Notes: a model not told the origin generated them from the letters alone. A stretch of 64,000 nt of DNA from Blastocystis hominis (GCF_000151665.1 NW_013171821.1:7929-71928); one strand, 5' to 3'. Shown: positions 9,676 to 23,804, numbered from the stretch's first letter. Numbers and translations: made by a program.

Positions 9676-10725
9676 CTAGTCAATGTTCACCGTCTGAGTC
9701 AAATCCGGTCTGCATATTCTCCAAGCGCACAGCAATCGTTCCGGAAGCAATTCCGCCTCCTTACACTCGATCACCAGTCCGAGATCAATCACGATCTTCT
9801 TTGCCTGTTTCAGCGTCATCTCCACAGACTACATCGCACCTCCTCCCAGTCACCTACGTTCGCAATGAACTTATCTGCCGTCACATCAATCATCTGCTCG
9901 CAGTAGCCTTCTCCGCGGAACGTTTTCTGTGGCAATTTGTGACCGATAATCGTGGGAACATTTCCCACCAATTTCTTTACAAACCAAGGTCCTTGGCGTT
10001 AAGACACCGCACTCCTATTTGTAGGATATCTCAGGACAACGCGCTATCATCTTCAGGCGGTCGTTTCGGAACGTGTCGTCCGATTCCAAGTACCGCTTCC
10101 ACAGCTGGTTCACATGAGGTGAAACGGACTCAAGATCCTCGGGGACTTCGAAGTAGCTCAGCATACTCACGTATTTTCCCTTGTACTTTACCTATCCTTT
10201 CACAACCAGGAAGAAAAAACTACCATAATGTTGTACACATAAATGAAGCCCTTGTAGCCCTCGCGTCTTAGCTTCTGAACAAGAGACTTGCTGTTCTGGC
10301 TAAAATGCTCAAGACGGTTGGCAGAATTGATCAACTCACAGCAAAGACATCTAAATACGCAGCGCTCCGACATGATCTTTTTTCGATCGTTCAAGTAGTT
10401 CGGGCCGCGAATCTTAAAGTTCTCTCCAGTCAGTCCAATCCAACAATCTTGTCCCTTGACCGGATCGTCGGCCTTTGTCTTATTCAATGAGTATCAAATA
10501 CCAGCTTCCAATGAGTAGGGTACTTTTCAAGGTCAAAGAAAGCGGGTGAATAGACACCTCCTTCTGCATCAACCGGAGTCAATTCTTCTTGCTGCTCTCC
10601 GGAGGCTGCATCGATCGCTGCCTTTTCATCAAGAATCGCCTTCTCTTCTACAAAATCACCCCAGTCCAGTGAGATCCACCTGCTGTAAGCTCCATAACGG
10701 GTAATCTGTTTTTCTAGGCATGATT
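9676..10725 (-). CDS. DUF1336 / EDR2 C-terminal domain protein
   Basis: Exons joined over introns of about 29-32 nt give DDPVKGQDCWIGLTGENFKI-RGPNYLNDRKKI, then FIYVYNIMVKYKGKYVSMLS, NVPTIIGHKLP, and the terminal ELLPERLLCAWRICRPDL. These are hallmarks of the EDR2_C (DUF1336) domain, found in plant ENHANCED DISEASE RESISTANCE 2 with PH and START domains. Only the DUF1336 part plus a short acidic N-terminus (EEKAILDEKAAIDAASGEQQ) is present, so this is a stand-alone version. The start is unresolved: no ATG in a convincing frame was found between the OCRL stop (10876) and about 10725, so a tiny first exon is likely. The role is presumably lipid or phosphoinositide binding at membranes; the substrate is unknown. 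Confidence 0.75.
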
Positions 10726-10875
10726 CTAGATTGACAAATCTACCTTTTTCTTTTTTAGAGAATCAAAATGTCGGTCGAATCATCATGATAATCAAGATTT
10801 CTCCGATCACTATACAGTTTACTCAGGATTATAACAAAAAATCGCAAAGAATGAACGCAATTACCCAACCCTTCC

Positions 10876-13580
10876 TTAGTCTTCGTCGGAAGCCTCGGAT
10901 CCAGAGTCCTCCGCAACAACCTCTCCAGCGAGTTGTTGAGCTGTCGACTTCAGCAGGTAGATTAGCAACTCTGTGACCATCTCCTGCGCTACGCGGTACT
11001 CCTTGCTCAGCTGCTGCTTCTTCGAGGCATTCACGATGAACACTTGCGAGAAAATCATTCCCAGGAACTCCGCGGTCAGATCATTTGATTCCGCATGTTT
11101 GAGCAACTCGCGCAAAAACATAATCATATACACAAACACATTCTTTCGGACCGGAGACATCTTTCCTCACGTTCCTCCCTCACTCCTACCATATTCATAA
11201 ACGCATCGACGAACGCGCTGTTGATTTTCTCGCCCTTTTCAATGCGCGACGTGCACTTCTCTGGAATCAGCGGCGACTGCAGCGCGCGGAACCAGTCCAG
11301 CAGGCAGTCCGCCATCGAGTGAACGCTACCAGTCACTCTCTCGCCCGATCATAAACTCGATGCCCTCGAACGGTCGGCCCTCGTCCAGCATGTCGCGAAT
11401 GAGCGCGTCCTCGCCTTCGATTCCCTTGTCCGTCCACAGACCCGCGCTGTCGCAGCCATATTGCATCATGTAGTCCACCATGCGCCACAACTCCTTCGGG
11501 ATCGCCATCGCCACGGGACTGTTGCTGCTGATCTCGGAGGACTCGCGCGCTAATCGTCACGTTCTCGCTGCACACCGACCTGGAGCCTTCATTCGAATCA
11601 GGTTTTCGAGAGACTGTCCAAAGCAGGACATCACGTAATCGCCGAACATCGTGATGTAGTAGTCGCGATCGTGCTCCACGCGAAGCACCAGCACGTCATG
11701 CAGCACGTCGTGGCCTCCATTCAGCTCCTAGCCATCACTCATCGGCTCGCACTCGCCTACATGCGCTGCTTCGGGGTCGATCAGCGCCTCCATTTCGATG
11801 TCCAGCTTCTCGTTCGGCTTCACCACGCCGTACGCCTTTGACACGTTGAAGAGACGCTTGCAGATGTGCGAGTCTTCCGCCTTGGGAAGGAAGTGGAAGT
11901 ACGCGTTGCCCTCTCCCTCGTTCGAAATCGTCAGCGTGCGACGCTCCGGAGTTCGGTACTTCAGCTTGCCGAAATCGATCTCGTCCCCGCTCAGCTCCAC
12001 GTGGACCTTCGCAGCGCTGTTCTCGCTCTTCTTCAGCTCCCGCTCGATCCGCAGCTGGATCTTCTTCCGCTTCGCGGGGTCGTACTCCTTCACACGGACG
12101 TTCATCTCGCAGAAAATCGGCTTGTGGTCCGATCCGCTCAGCTTCATAATGTGGTCGTAGGTCAGCACTTCGATGTCGTCCATCGACGCTCCATCGCCCG
12201 TTTTGTACAGAATACGATCGCACCACGCCGGCGCGCGGCACTTCTTTCCCTCCTTCTTGTCGTACTGCGTCGTGTACTTCTTGTACTTGTAGGTCGGAGG
12301 GAACTTCACTTCCGGCTCCGTGAACTCCTCGAACGCCAGGCCTGCGCGCTGCGACACTTTCAGCTGCGCTTCATTCCGCCCAATCACCACACACCTGGTC
12401 CTTCTTCAGCAGATAGTCCAAGTCGTCGCGAGCATAATCAAACACGCGCAGCGTGGGCACATCCGAAGTGATTCGGTAGTTCAAGTCGCCGATCTGCGAT
12501 CAATTCAACCACTCGCTGCCTACCCAGAAAATCAGCTGGTGGTCCAGGATTCCGAAGGTCTCGTCCTCCGTTTTGAACCGAATGTTATCGCAGATCCTAC
12601 CGTTCACCCACCGCCTCGCTCGCACTTGTGGAAATCCGCGTTTCGACCCGCCACGTTCTCGCGATGGGCCGCCAGATGCGAGCAAACGAAGCAAACCGTG
12701 CTGTCCATAAGCTTCATGCGGATCGCAGCGCCTCCCTTGTTTCCCATCATGCCCAATAGACCCGTCGCAGCCGTCGTCGCTACAGCTCAAAGCCGACCAG
12801 CGCGCTCACTCATCACGTCCGTCACGCGATCTCGAAGCGATTTGCGGATGAACACGCACAGGAAAACACCGACAAGGATTTGATGCTCGATCAACACGTA
12901 GCTCGTCTCCTACCGTTTACGAATCATTCGAACTCGCACATCGTTCTTGGCGCCGCGATTTAAAGCATTCGACACCATCTCTAACCAAACACCGGCTCGC
13001 TTCTGGCTTTGCGCCTCGAGCACCACGGTCGTTGCTGTCAGATCCACCATCTCCTCGAGACCCACAACGTAGATATCGGCCTACAGGAGAAAAGCTATAA
13101 AAAGATCCTACAGTGGGCTTTCCAGTCACAGAGCCCGTCAGCCAGATATTAATGTTCTCGTCAATCTTTTTGCCGTTCACATTCCAGGTTCCTAACCAAA
13201 ACTTTAGATCGCGAAGGGTTGTATATTCGGGCTCGCTTCATGTGAATATTCCGACCTTTCCATACCAATTGCGCATCTCCTCATCAATATGCAGCTTGTA
13301 GATTTGTTTCACAATCTAAGCAAGGAACTCGGGCGCCAATCTGCCTACCTTTTCGCCCCATTTACTGCTGTTTTGCTCTTCCAAGTCAGTAGTGAGCCAT
13401 TCTTTAGGAAGTTCGAGAGCCTTTTCTGGAGGAGGCTGAATGCTATAGAAAGGGTTAATCGTCCAATTCCAGAAAAGGAAAAACGACTTACTCTTGAAGA
13501 TCAGCATCACTTTCCACATCCTCGATTTTCTCGTCTTTGGCGGACTCTACGAGTCCCTTCTTCGAAAACATACGCTTCAT
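10876..13580 (-). CDS. OCRL/INPP5B-type inositol polyphosphate 5-phosphatase (5-phosphatase - ASH - RhoGAP)
   Basis: The start ATG at 13580 (MKRMFSKKGLVESAKDEK) leads through short introns to the 5-phosphatase core: LGTWNVNGKKI, GNKGGAA, PAWCDRILYKTGDG and SGSDHKPIFCEM. An ASH-like immunoglobulin fold follows (LTISNEGEGNAYFHFLPK). After it come DYVMSCFGQSLENLIRMKAP and a RhoGAP-like region (SMADCLLDWFRALQSPLIPE, then YMIMFLRELLKHAESNDL). The end is acidic (DSGSEASDED) with an encoded TAA. This order is that of OCRL and INPP5B, which remove the 5-phosphate of PI(4,5)P2 on endosomal and Golgi membranes and bind Rab/Rho GTPases. Exon borders inside the gene are approximate. It is divergent from the Aquarius remnant, with about 530 bp between starts. 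Confidence 0.9.
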
Positions 13581-14112
13581 TTTTCTCGGTGCCTCGGATA
13601 ATCAGATTTGATCCAAAATGATAAAAATCCAAAAAAGCAGGGTTCGATCATGATTACGATTTCCTTAATATACAAGCAGCAAATCGATTCTACATCGCTA
13701 TTTCTATAAAAAAAAAAACGATTGGAATTGCTGGAAGAGAGTTATTGAGGTCGTTGTAGGGACCGTTACCTACCAATGGGAAAAAGGTACAACACGCTTG
13801 GATAGGCTTAGGGATATGAATCTGGCTCTAGAATGTACGTTAAAATGGATGGAAGAGTCGGGAAAATGGAAAAGTAGGGAACCTACGTTGATTGTTTTCT
13901 GTGCAATCTCTATTTCCTCGAATTACTTACAAATATGTATAGATTCTCTATCCAGGAGTGTAGTTTCAGCAATGTTGACACATTTTCAAACCAAGCTCTT
14001 CTTCACCCCATATCTAGATATTTCATCCCACCTTACTCATATCCAAACCACTCGTCTTCACTCTTTTCATAAATCTCTTTCACAACTTCACATTATTGCT
14101 TCATTTTTATAA
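13581..14112. other. Divergent intergenic region
   Basis: Between the OCRL-like start and the Aquarius-like start. An ORF of 104 codons (13798-14112) is present but Ser/His/Leu-rich and family-less, and it runs straight into the ATG region of the next gene; I regard it as non-coding. A run of ten A (13709-13718) and the upstream regions of both genes are all I see. Confidence 0.5.
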
Positions 14113-15374
14113 ATGGACCCAGAAAAGTGGAGTAGATTTGATGAGAATGCTAGCAAGGAACAAGTCATGGAGCTTCTTGCAGCTGTTGTTTCTAACTGTG
14201 ACGAAGGTCTCAATGGCATGGAGATAGATGGTTGAAGTGATTCGTATGGGATAGGAGTACATATTGAAGGAAGAAAGCAAAATCGGCATTCTGTTTTCCA
14301 AAGCGATCGATTTACTTTTGAAGAAGCAAATCAAGGAAGAAGATCTTGAAGTTTATATCTCATTCTTCAAATATGCCTTTCTTGTTTGATTTCTGCATTG
14401 TGGTGATATTTAGTCTATGGAGAAGGATGGAATCCGTCGAAATGTCCTTCCATTGTGCTCTATTGAGATTTGGGAGAACGTTCATCAGCGACGTCGCTCT
14501 TTGGAGTTGAGTAAAAATCCGCGTCTCCACATGACGTGGGAAGTGTTAAGGACAAAGCGCACATTTCAAAAATACTTAAAGCAAGCAAGAGCAGACCAAG
14601 CTCAGCCAAATGATCAAGCTGAGCAAGTGGAGAAATTCCTCTCTATGTACAAGAATGGAGTTTAAGCGAGCGAACGCGTGCTTGCGATATGATTATCAGA
14701 TGATTAATGTGGATGGAGAAGAAAAAGAAGTGGTCAATCATGGAATTCAGAACGAAAAGGAAGCAGGATTTGTTCTGGTCATGTACCAATATCTCCGTTT
14801 GTGTGGATATCCCGCAGAGAAGATCACATTACTGACTCCCTACAATGGTCAGAAGGAACTGCTTCGAAGTTATCTCCGCGAGTATTGCAGAAAGAATCCG
14901 CTCTTTGGAATGCCAAGCAAAATCTCCACGATCGATAAATACCAAGGGCAGCAGAACGATATCGTGCTTCTGTCTCTGGTTCGAACGCGTTCTGTCGGAT
15001 ATCTGCGCGATGTGCGCCGTCTCTTAGTGGCCGTTTCAAGAGCGAGACTGGGACTGTATGTGTTCGGAAAGGCTTCGTTGTTCCGCGAGTGTTTGGAGCT
15101 GCAGGAGATCATGCGTCCTCTCCTCCAAAGACCGCTGATGCTTCAGCTCGTGGAGAATGAGTACTATCCTTGTGAGAGAGGCGTGGACGATGAGGTAGCG
15201 AGTTTCGAAGTTCAGAGTGGCGAGCATTTGAGTCAGATTGCGGCGCAGTATTACGAGATTCGTAGACAGCAGTGGGAAGCGATGCAGAAGGAAATGGAAG
15301 TGGAGGAAGCGAATGAAGAGAATGGAAAAGAAGAGGATGGCGAAGAAGATACGAAAATGGAGGAAGAAGAATAA
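14113..15374 (+). pseudogene. AQR: Aquarius (intron-binding spliceosomal helicase) with a large internal deletion
   Basis: The first part (ATG at 14113; a 30-nt intron joins KYAFL to SMEKDG) matches the Aquarius N-terminal helical scaffold, with IEIWENVHQRRRSLELSKNP. From about 14665 the sequence is the far C-terminus of the helicase: RYDYQMINVDG, CGYPAEKITLLTPYNGQKEL, STIDKYQGQQNDIVLLSLVR and LRDVRRLLVAVSRARLGLYV. It ends in an acidic tail and TAA. Everything between, about 1000 residues in relatives including Walker A, Walker B and most of both RecA folds, is absent, and the two halves are in different frames with no plausible intron between. It cannot be an active helicase. Either the locus is a deleted pseudogene or the assembly has collapsed here. 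The intact parts show little decay, so the event is recent or artefactual. Confidence 0.8.
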
Positions 15375-15404
15375 GAAGAATTAGAATGGTATGATTGTGT
15401 TTGT

Positions 15405-15412
15405 AACAAAAA
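15405..15412 (-). terminator. Variant 3'-end motif (TTTTTGTT) of the Arb2-FYVE kinase gene
   Basis: The minus strand reads AAG T CTCC TTTTTGTT, again a codon-first T four bases before a T/G-rich motif close to TGTTTGTT. It faces the 3' end of the Aquarius remnant, whose own TGTTTGTA motif overlaps it on the plus strand. Confidence 0.45.
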
Positions 15413-15416
15413 GGAG

Positions 15417-18087
<2,671 letters not shown>

Positions 18088-18317
18088 AGTAAAATACAGT
18101 GCTTGTTTTAATACAAGTTCAAAAGATAGAGTGTTTGCAGTATTCAGAAAATAGTGCGATTTTTGGTATTTCCACTTTTGAATGTGGGCGTTTCATTTTC
18201 ATGAGATTGGATTTGAAGCATTTAGCCTATTTTGATTGTTAGCAGCATTTGCTTTTAGATCTAAGAGGTTTTTTCGGGACTCGTTTTTTATATTTGGCAT
18301 TTGCAGTTTATTTCGAA

Positions 18318-20182
18318 ATGACCTCAGTCTATATGCTTCCTTCTACAGCGATTTGTGAGAAGGAGGGGTGCATGTACCTTCATCAAGAGGACAAAAAGAC
18401 CTTAAAGAAGTTTTTTTGTGTGGGGGTTGGTCCATTTGAATCCCTTTGTAGTCTGTGCACGGTAATAATTTCAAGTATGAAAATACTCTACGTGATGGAT
18501 CTTTTTCCCAGTCAATTTGTATATTAGTACGTTTCTTTCTCCATTTTCATCGTAGGGAGCGGTTGTCCAATTAACGGAAAAGCGGCTATTGGAAAAATCA
18601 GGAATAGAAATTATTGTCGTGGTACTGGGTTTGTGTTCGTTCTGATTTTAGCCCGGAATAAGTGATAAAACCTATTTGCCCTCGTCCGAAATACGAAACC
18701 ATGAAAATAAACAAATTTACCATTTCTACGTTGATTCGCAAGATGAGGCGAATTCCTGGATCAGTATTTTGATGCGATGCACCCTTCCCTTCTGCTTTCT
18801 AAGTTTATTTTCTTTTGCACCTCCACATCTAGATTCTTTTGTATTCGACGCAAGTCCGGAGCATATCCGCACTGCAAGTCTGTTTCCCAAGATCAAAGGT
18901 AGTTTTAAGCTTCATTGACTCTCTAGACATGCCCGTTCCTTACCGTCGTGCTTTGATTTGGAACAAAATCCGACTCATGGGTTTGCACTTTGACTTTTCA
19001 AAAGAATCTGAATCATCCTATCGCGATGTGAAGCGAACCACGCTGGTTGAGCTTCTCGACATTGTGGATTCAGCTCCGTAATGGACAAGAATGAAGCGTG
19101 AGAGATAGAGAGCTTCTGAACAACGCGTGTATTTTCCAGGAAATGATCCAAGGCATTGAGTTGGCGCTGGTTCGACCTCTGAATTCGGACTATAAGGTAG
19201 TTGTTATGATCTGATTTGGCTCACTCAAAGCCCTCGTTTTCAGACGAAGACGAAGAAATCGACTATTCCGATCCGGAATGGACGCATCTTTCCCTCGTCT
19301 ACGAGATCTTAATCCATCTCGTTCTCTCCGTGAAGATCGACAACACGATTCGAAAGCACTACATCACGAACTCGTTTATCACGCGACTCATTTCGCTCTT
19401 CGATTCGCCCGACCCCCAAGAGCGCGAATATCTCAAAATGGCCACACACCGAATCTACGGAAAGCTCACAAACCGTCGCGCCACCATCCGCGGTGCGATC
19501 AACAACACCTTCTACACGTTCCTCTACGAGACGAAGCGCCACAACGGGATTTCCGTCCTCTTAGAGATCCTCGCGTCGATCATCAACGGCTTTACGCTTC
19601 CCATTCGCCCCGAACATCGCCAATCGCTCGAGAAATCGCTCATTCCGCTCCACAAAATGCGCCAGTACGACGAGTACAGCGCGCCTCTCTCTTACTGCAT
19701 GACGCTCTACGCACAGAAAGACCCGTCGCTCAGCACGCCGGTTTTTTTCTCCTTTCCTCTTCGCTGATTGGTAGATCGTAAAAGGGCTGCTTCGCTATTG
19801 GCCGACCGGATCCAGCTCCAAAGAAGTGCTGTTTCTCAACGAACTGGAGGATTTGATGAGCCAACTCAACCCTGCGGACTTGGTTCCGTATCGGGAAGCG
19901 TTGTTTAAGCGGTTTGCGAAGTGTTTGGATTCGTGTCATGTGCAAGTCACGGAGCGAATTCTCTTTCTTTGGAGCGGAAATGTTTTCTCCAATGCGGTGA
20001 TTCGGGACAAGGAGAACGTGCAAGTGCTGCTGAAGGCGGTGTATCCGTCGCTTCGGAGGTGTGAAATGAACGCGACGAATGAATCAGTGAAGCAAATCGT
20101 GATGCATGTGATTGGTATTTTTATGGATGCGGATATGGAGTTGACACAGCAACTAGCAGATCAGTTTGATAACGCCAAGTAA
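18318..20182 (+). CDS. PH domain fused to PP2A B56 (B') regulatory subunit
   Basis: The ATG at 18318 opens a PH domain: CEKEGCMYLHQEDKKTLKKF-FC, then IYHFYVDSQDEANSWISILM, the typical last strand and helix. Introns of 28-34 nt lead directly into the B56 HEAT-like fold: ASLFPKIKDMPVPYRRALIW, HFDFSKESESSYRDVKRTTL, YSDPEWTHLSLVYEIL, CLDSCHVQVTERILFLW and DADMELTQQLADQF. B56 subunits direct PP2A to substrates carrying LxxIxE motifs. The added PH domain suggests recruitment to membranes. Splicing from 19081 onward (APELLNNACIFQEM, then DYKPSFSDEDEEIDY) restores the frame at each short intron. The encoded TAA is followed by TGTTTGTTTGTTG. It is divergent from the FYVE kinase with 230 bp between starts. 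Confidence 0.85.
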
Positions 20183-20196
20183 TTTAATTCTTTGCC

Positions 20197-20208
20197 TGTT
20201 TGTTTGTT
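20197..20208 (+). terminator. TGTTTGTTTGTT 3'-end motif of the PH-B56 gene
   Basis: Two overlapping TGTTTGTT copies start 15 bases behind an encoded TAA. Confidence 0.6.
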
Positions 20209-20230
20209 GTGTATTACAACTTTTTTTGGA

Positions 20231-20888
20231 ATGACTCAGCCGGAATCGAGTCGCTTTGTTTTCTCAATGAGGGGTCCGAATGGAGACCTGAATCAATTCA
20301 TCTCGGTCTTCTTTTCACGTATTGTTCCCCACCCCTCTCGACTCTAGAAAGAAATAACGATCGGTTTAGGTTCTCTCTTCCACGTCATCGTCTCCCAGTT
20401 GCCCATCTTCTACTCTCTCGACGACCTCGCTGACCAGCTCCTCTACTGCTCCCTCAACGGCTGGTTCGTTCTCTCCTGGCGCATGATGCTGAATCCCGCG
20501 GTAATCAAGGAACACAAGGGCGTGTCGATGCTGGATTCGAAGTGGATCGGGTTGGTTTTGCTGGGAGTGATCGCGATTGTGGGGTATTTCATGTTCCGAC
20601 AGTTCGCCGAGTGCAAAGAGCTGCAAGAGAAGTAGGGAGAACGCTGGGATAGCGAGTAGATTGATGATTTATGAGCTGTTTGAGGAGGATTTGAGGGAGT
20701 GTCTGGACAAGCGAAGCAATGTGAGGATGAAAACAGAGAGTGAGGGATAGATCGGATATCTGCTGATTGGATGCGTGGCTTTGTGGATGTTCGTTTCGTC
20801 GATGCAGAAGAAGCGGAGAACGAAAAGAGTCCGGATGGAGAGAGAGTTTCTGAAGGAATCGATTGTGGGATCAAAGAAACAAAACTAA
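20231..20888 (+). CDS. Small two-span membrane protein, function unknown
   Basis: ATG 20231 (MTQPESSRFVFSMRGPNGDL), a 42-nt intron, then SLFHVIVSQLPIFYSL, a first membrane segment GLVLLGVIAIVGYFMF, two more short introns (28 and 30 nt), and a second segment GYLLIGCVALWMFV followed by a strongly basic tail (MQKKRRTKRVRMEREF). Stop TAA. The basic end suggests a cytosolic C-terminus. I recognise no family. Confidence 0.6.
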
Positions 20889-20889
20889 A

Positions 20890-21620
20890 CTAATCGGATT
20901 TTTTGGGATTCGAAATCGACGCTGTTTGTTTGACACCTTGCGAAAACGATGGCTTTCCTGTGTAGATATACACAATGAACACGGTTAGAACGATCAGAGT
21001 CACGATCAATTCGATTTCTTGCAGAGAAGTCGGCGTCATTCCGAAAGAAACTGGCTCCACAACAAAAGTGGCGAAACGTTCCCGACTGGATTCGGGAACT
21101 TGCTCTATGGAATAGGGTTTGGGGATGATATGAAGGATTGGAACATATTTTTTCTATCACTTACTTACAGACATGGGGAAAAGTACTTCAGGCTTTGACT
21201 TGTCTGCATCTTCTCCCATCAGATACAGATCTCCATATTTGTCTGTCCTAAACGAGAAAATTCGTGTATCTAGCATCCGTCGATTGTGTATCGAAGGGTG
21301 AAAAGTAGGTAAGTCATCACTATCCTCTTCCAGGAAAAGATCATACTGCACCGGAATTACTCCCGGATAGGACATTACAATTTTGTAGTTGGTACTTGGT
21401 TCCAAGTCTTCCAAGTAAATCCTAGTTATTATGGGATCCATATACGAAAACAAATATTCCTCATCGATGAACAAGTCAAGCGTCACCAATTCCATCGGTT
21501 TGACAAACACTACATTCCATCGACTTGGTTTCAAATACTTCGTTGCGAGGATGCACCTATTACAGTCTGTGCTACAGCAATCGGGATGGTGTATGCCAGA
21601 ATCCACCAAATAACATTCAT
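20890..21620 (-). CDS. Type I membrane protein with lumenal beta-rich domain, function unknown
   Basis: Signal peptide MNVIWWILAYTIPIAVAQT, a 26-nt intron, then a lumenal domain (KPSRWNVVFVKPMELVTLDL, LEDLEPSTNYKIVMSYPG), a transmembrane helix ELIVTLIVLTVFIVYIYTG and a short basic-polar cytosolic tail ending SNPKKSD and TAG. An intron near 21170 removes an in-frame TGA; it could be 15 nt or about 60 nt, and both give an open frame. The stop lies one base from the stop of the convergent gene on the plus strand. No family assigned. Confidence 0.65.
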
Positions 21621-21663
21621 TTTAACTCAGTATAACGACAAAATCAAAAAGAATTACAGGAAC

Positions 21664-23766
21664 ATGACAAGAATCATTGGAATTGATATAGGCGGCCAGA
21701 CTCTGTATATCGGAGAATGGGTTGAGGGAGATCTAACACTTAATCCTGAAGGTTTTTCCAAGATTGTGCTAAACGACTATCAAAAGAAGTTTTCTGTGTA
21801 GAAAGAATATAAGGATTGTTATTCTAGTATGCGCTGCTCGTTTAGTGGGAACCAAGTAAACATCTGCGGCCATTGCTCCGCAAAGGTACGATTTATGTGC
21901 AATTGATCCCTAGTATTATAGCGATCCCAAGTCTGCTGTTTGCGGCTGTTTGGAGTATTTCCGTTCTCTCTCTGAAGAAGATATGCGCCTGGTGAAAGAC
22001 TGGAATCCGTGCGATCTAGTGAATGAGAATGGCGAAATCTCATTTGCTATGAAGATAAACGGAAAGGAGCAAAAACTGTCATCTCTAGTGTTAGCGAATT
22101 TCTACTTTGAATACGCTCTTTACTGTATCATGCGCAAAGATTCAGACCTCTACGCACAGCGTCTGGAGATTCCAAAGCGGCAAAGCACCGAGGGAGGCGT
22201 GTGGGTAGCGAGCGTATTCCCTCGTTTTTTCTCTAATTCCCAAGGTTCCGGACACCTTCGGTCCAAATGAGATCGCAAAGCTGCGGACGCTGACTTCCTG
22301 GAGCAACTACAAGCAGTTTTTCTATCTCAAGTCTTGCCTTGCGATCGCTTTGGAGAACGGATTCTATGAATGCACGCATGATCCAGCCTTCCAACCCGCG
22401 CGACACATCATCGTTGACGCTGGAGCCACACACATGACTCTATTCGTAGTGTGCTATTCGAAGGTAGCGTCGGAATGGAGGATGAACCGCAGAACAAGAT
22501 CTGTATTGAGTATGCTCGCGATGTTCCCGGCGTTTGCGGCAGGCTTTTCACCGAGAAAATGATGGAGTGCTTGGTGTCGAAGGAGACGATCGAGCGACTG
22601 AAGCGCGAAGAGCGCAAGAACTACCTCCACATTCTGGACGTGTGCGAGAAAAAGAAGTGCGATCTGAACGCCTCGGGTTGGTTTCTCCGCTTCGCATCAC
22701 TTCTAGAAATCGGGGAAATCGACGTGGATCTCTCCGACTACATCGAATTCGACGGCGACCAGGACATGAGCTTCCTCCAAGTCAAGATCGACGCCTTCTC
22801 CTCTCGCTGCGCCCCGCTCGTCGCTCGTTTCCGCGCCGCCCTCCAAGAAATGTGCGAAGCCATCCGCGGTTTCCACGATTCCACGCCGCTGGTGAAGGTG
22901 CTTCCCTCTGGCGGCGCGATGCGAACGTGCTGTCTCCAGCAGGAACTGAAACGCGCGGTGCAGTCGCTGGGGTGGAACCAGGCGGATTTGATGCACACCC
23001 TCAACATGGACGAGCCGGTCGCGCTGGGAGCGGCGACGTTGGCGCATTTGCTGGAGCAGAAGAGCGTGAAGTTGGACAAATCGGTGCTGGGGACGCTGGT
23101 GTTCAGCGAGGATTCGGTGGATTGGGAATCGTTCTCGACGAAGGAGAGCGATGTGGAGATTTGCATGAGAGAAAACGCGATGGAGGTCGAAACGCATCTT
23201 TCTATTATGGATTCGAGAGATCGTAGGGCGAAAGGGAAGGGGATGAGAGTGTAGGAGCTGCGTTTGTGAAGACGGTCGATGCGATTCATGCGAAGGAGAA
23301 GATATTCTTCGAGATCGGCTCGCTGCTGAACGAGTTGACACGCATTTCCTTCGAATTCGAGGATAAGGAAGCGGCTGGAAGTCTGGCGTTCGAGCAAGGA
23401 AAGCCGTTTTTGGGCAAAACGCTGCGGGAACTCATCGGCGAAACGACGTGCTTCGGTCGAAAGATCAACTGGGAGCGGCTGCAGACGAGCAAAGGGAAGA
23501 ACGGTCGATGGTATGCGCGCTGGGTGGAGGCGTTGCGAGTTTACCAGCAAGCGCTGGAAGAACAGGAAGCGAAGTTCGTGTCTGCGAAGGATGAGTTGAA
23601 GCAGATTCGCAATAGTCGAGCACGAAGAGAGGCCGTTACAGTGGAGAAACTGGAGGATTTGAAGAAGTGTTTTGAGAATGTGGAGAGCGAATACTTGAAG
23701 GCGCTTGATTTGGTGAAATGGGTGATCGAGTCTGTGAATTATCAGATCTTGAGGCGTTCTGGATAA
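21664..23766 (+). CDS. Divergent HSP70/HSP110-superfamily protein
   Basis: The N-terminus (MTRIIGIDIGGQTLYIGEW) is the phosphate-1 strand of an actin/HSP70 ATPase fold. Later segments are VDAGATHMTLFVVCY (phosphate-2) and VLPSGGAMRTCCLQQELKRA with LNMDEPVALGAATLAHLL (adenosine motif and terminal helix, compare 'GG.tRiP...lN.DEaVA.GAA'). A helical C-terminal part with long charged helices follows (LEEQEAKFVSAKDELKQIRN), as in HSP110/HYOU1 rather than canonical HSP70. Several short introns occur between 21800 and 22480. GIDIGGQ departs from the usual GIDLGTT, so ATP use may be altered. Probable role: nucleotide-exchange factor or holdase for HSP70. Encoded TAA; TGTTTGTT at 23797. Confidence 0.75.
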
Positions 23767-23796
23767 GAGGGAGGGATTTGGTGTGCGTTTGCTTGG

Positions 23797-23804
23797 TGTT
23801 TGTT
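23797..23804 (+). terminator. TGTTTGTT 3'-end motif of the HSP110-like gene
   Basis: Exact motif 31 bases after the encoded TAA. Confidence 0.6.

Noticed and set aside
13798-14112. 104-codon plus-strand ORF upstream of the Aquarius remnant
   Set aside because: Ser/His/Leu-rich, no family, no short introns; it lies in a divergent promoter region.
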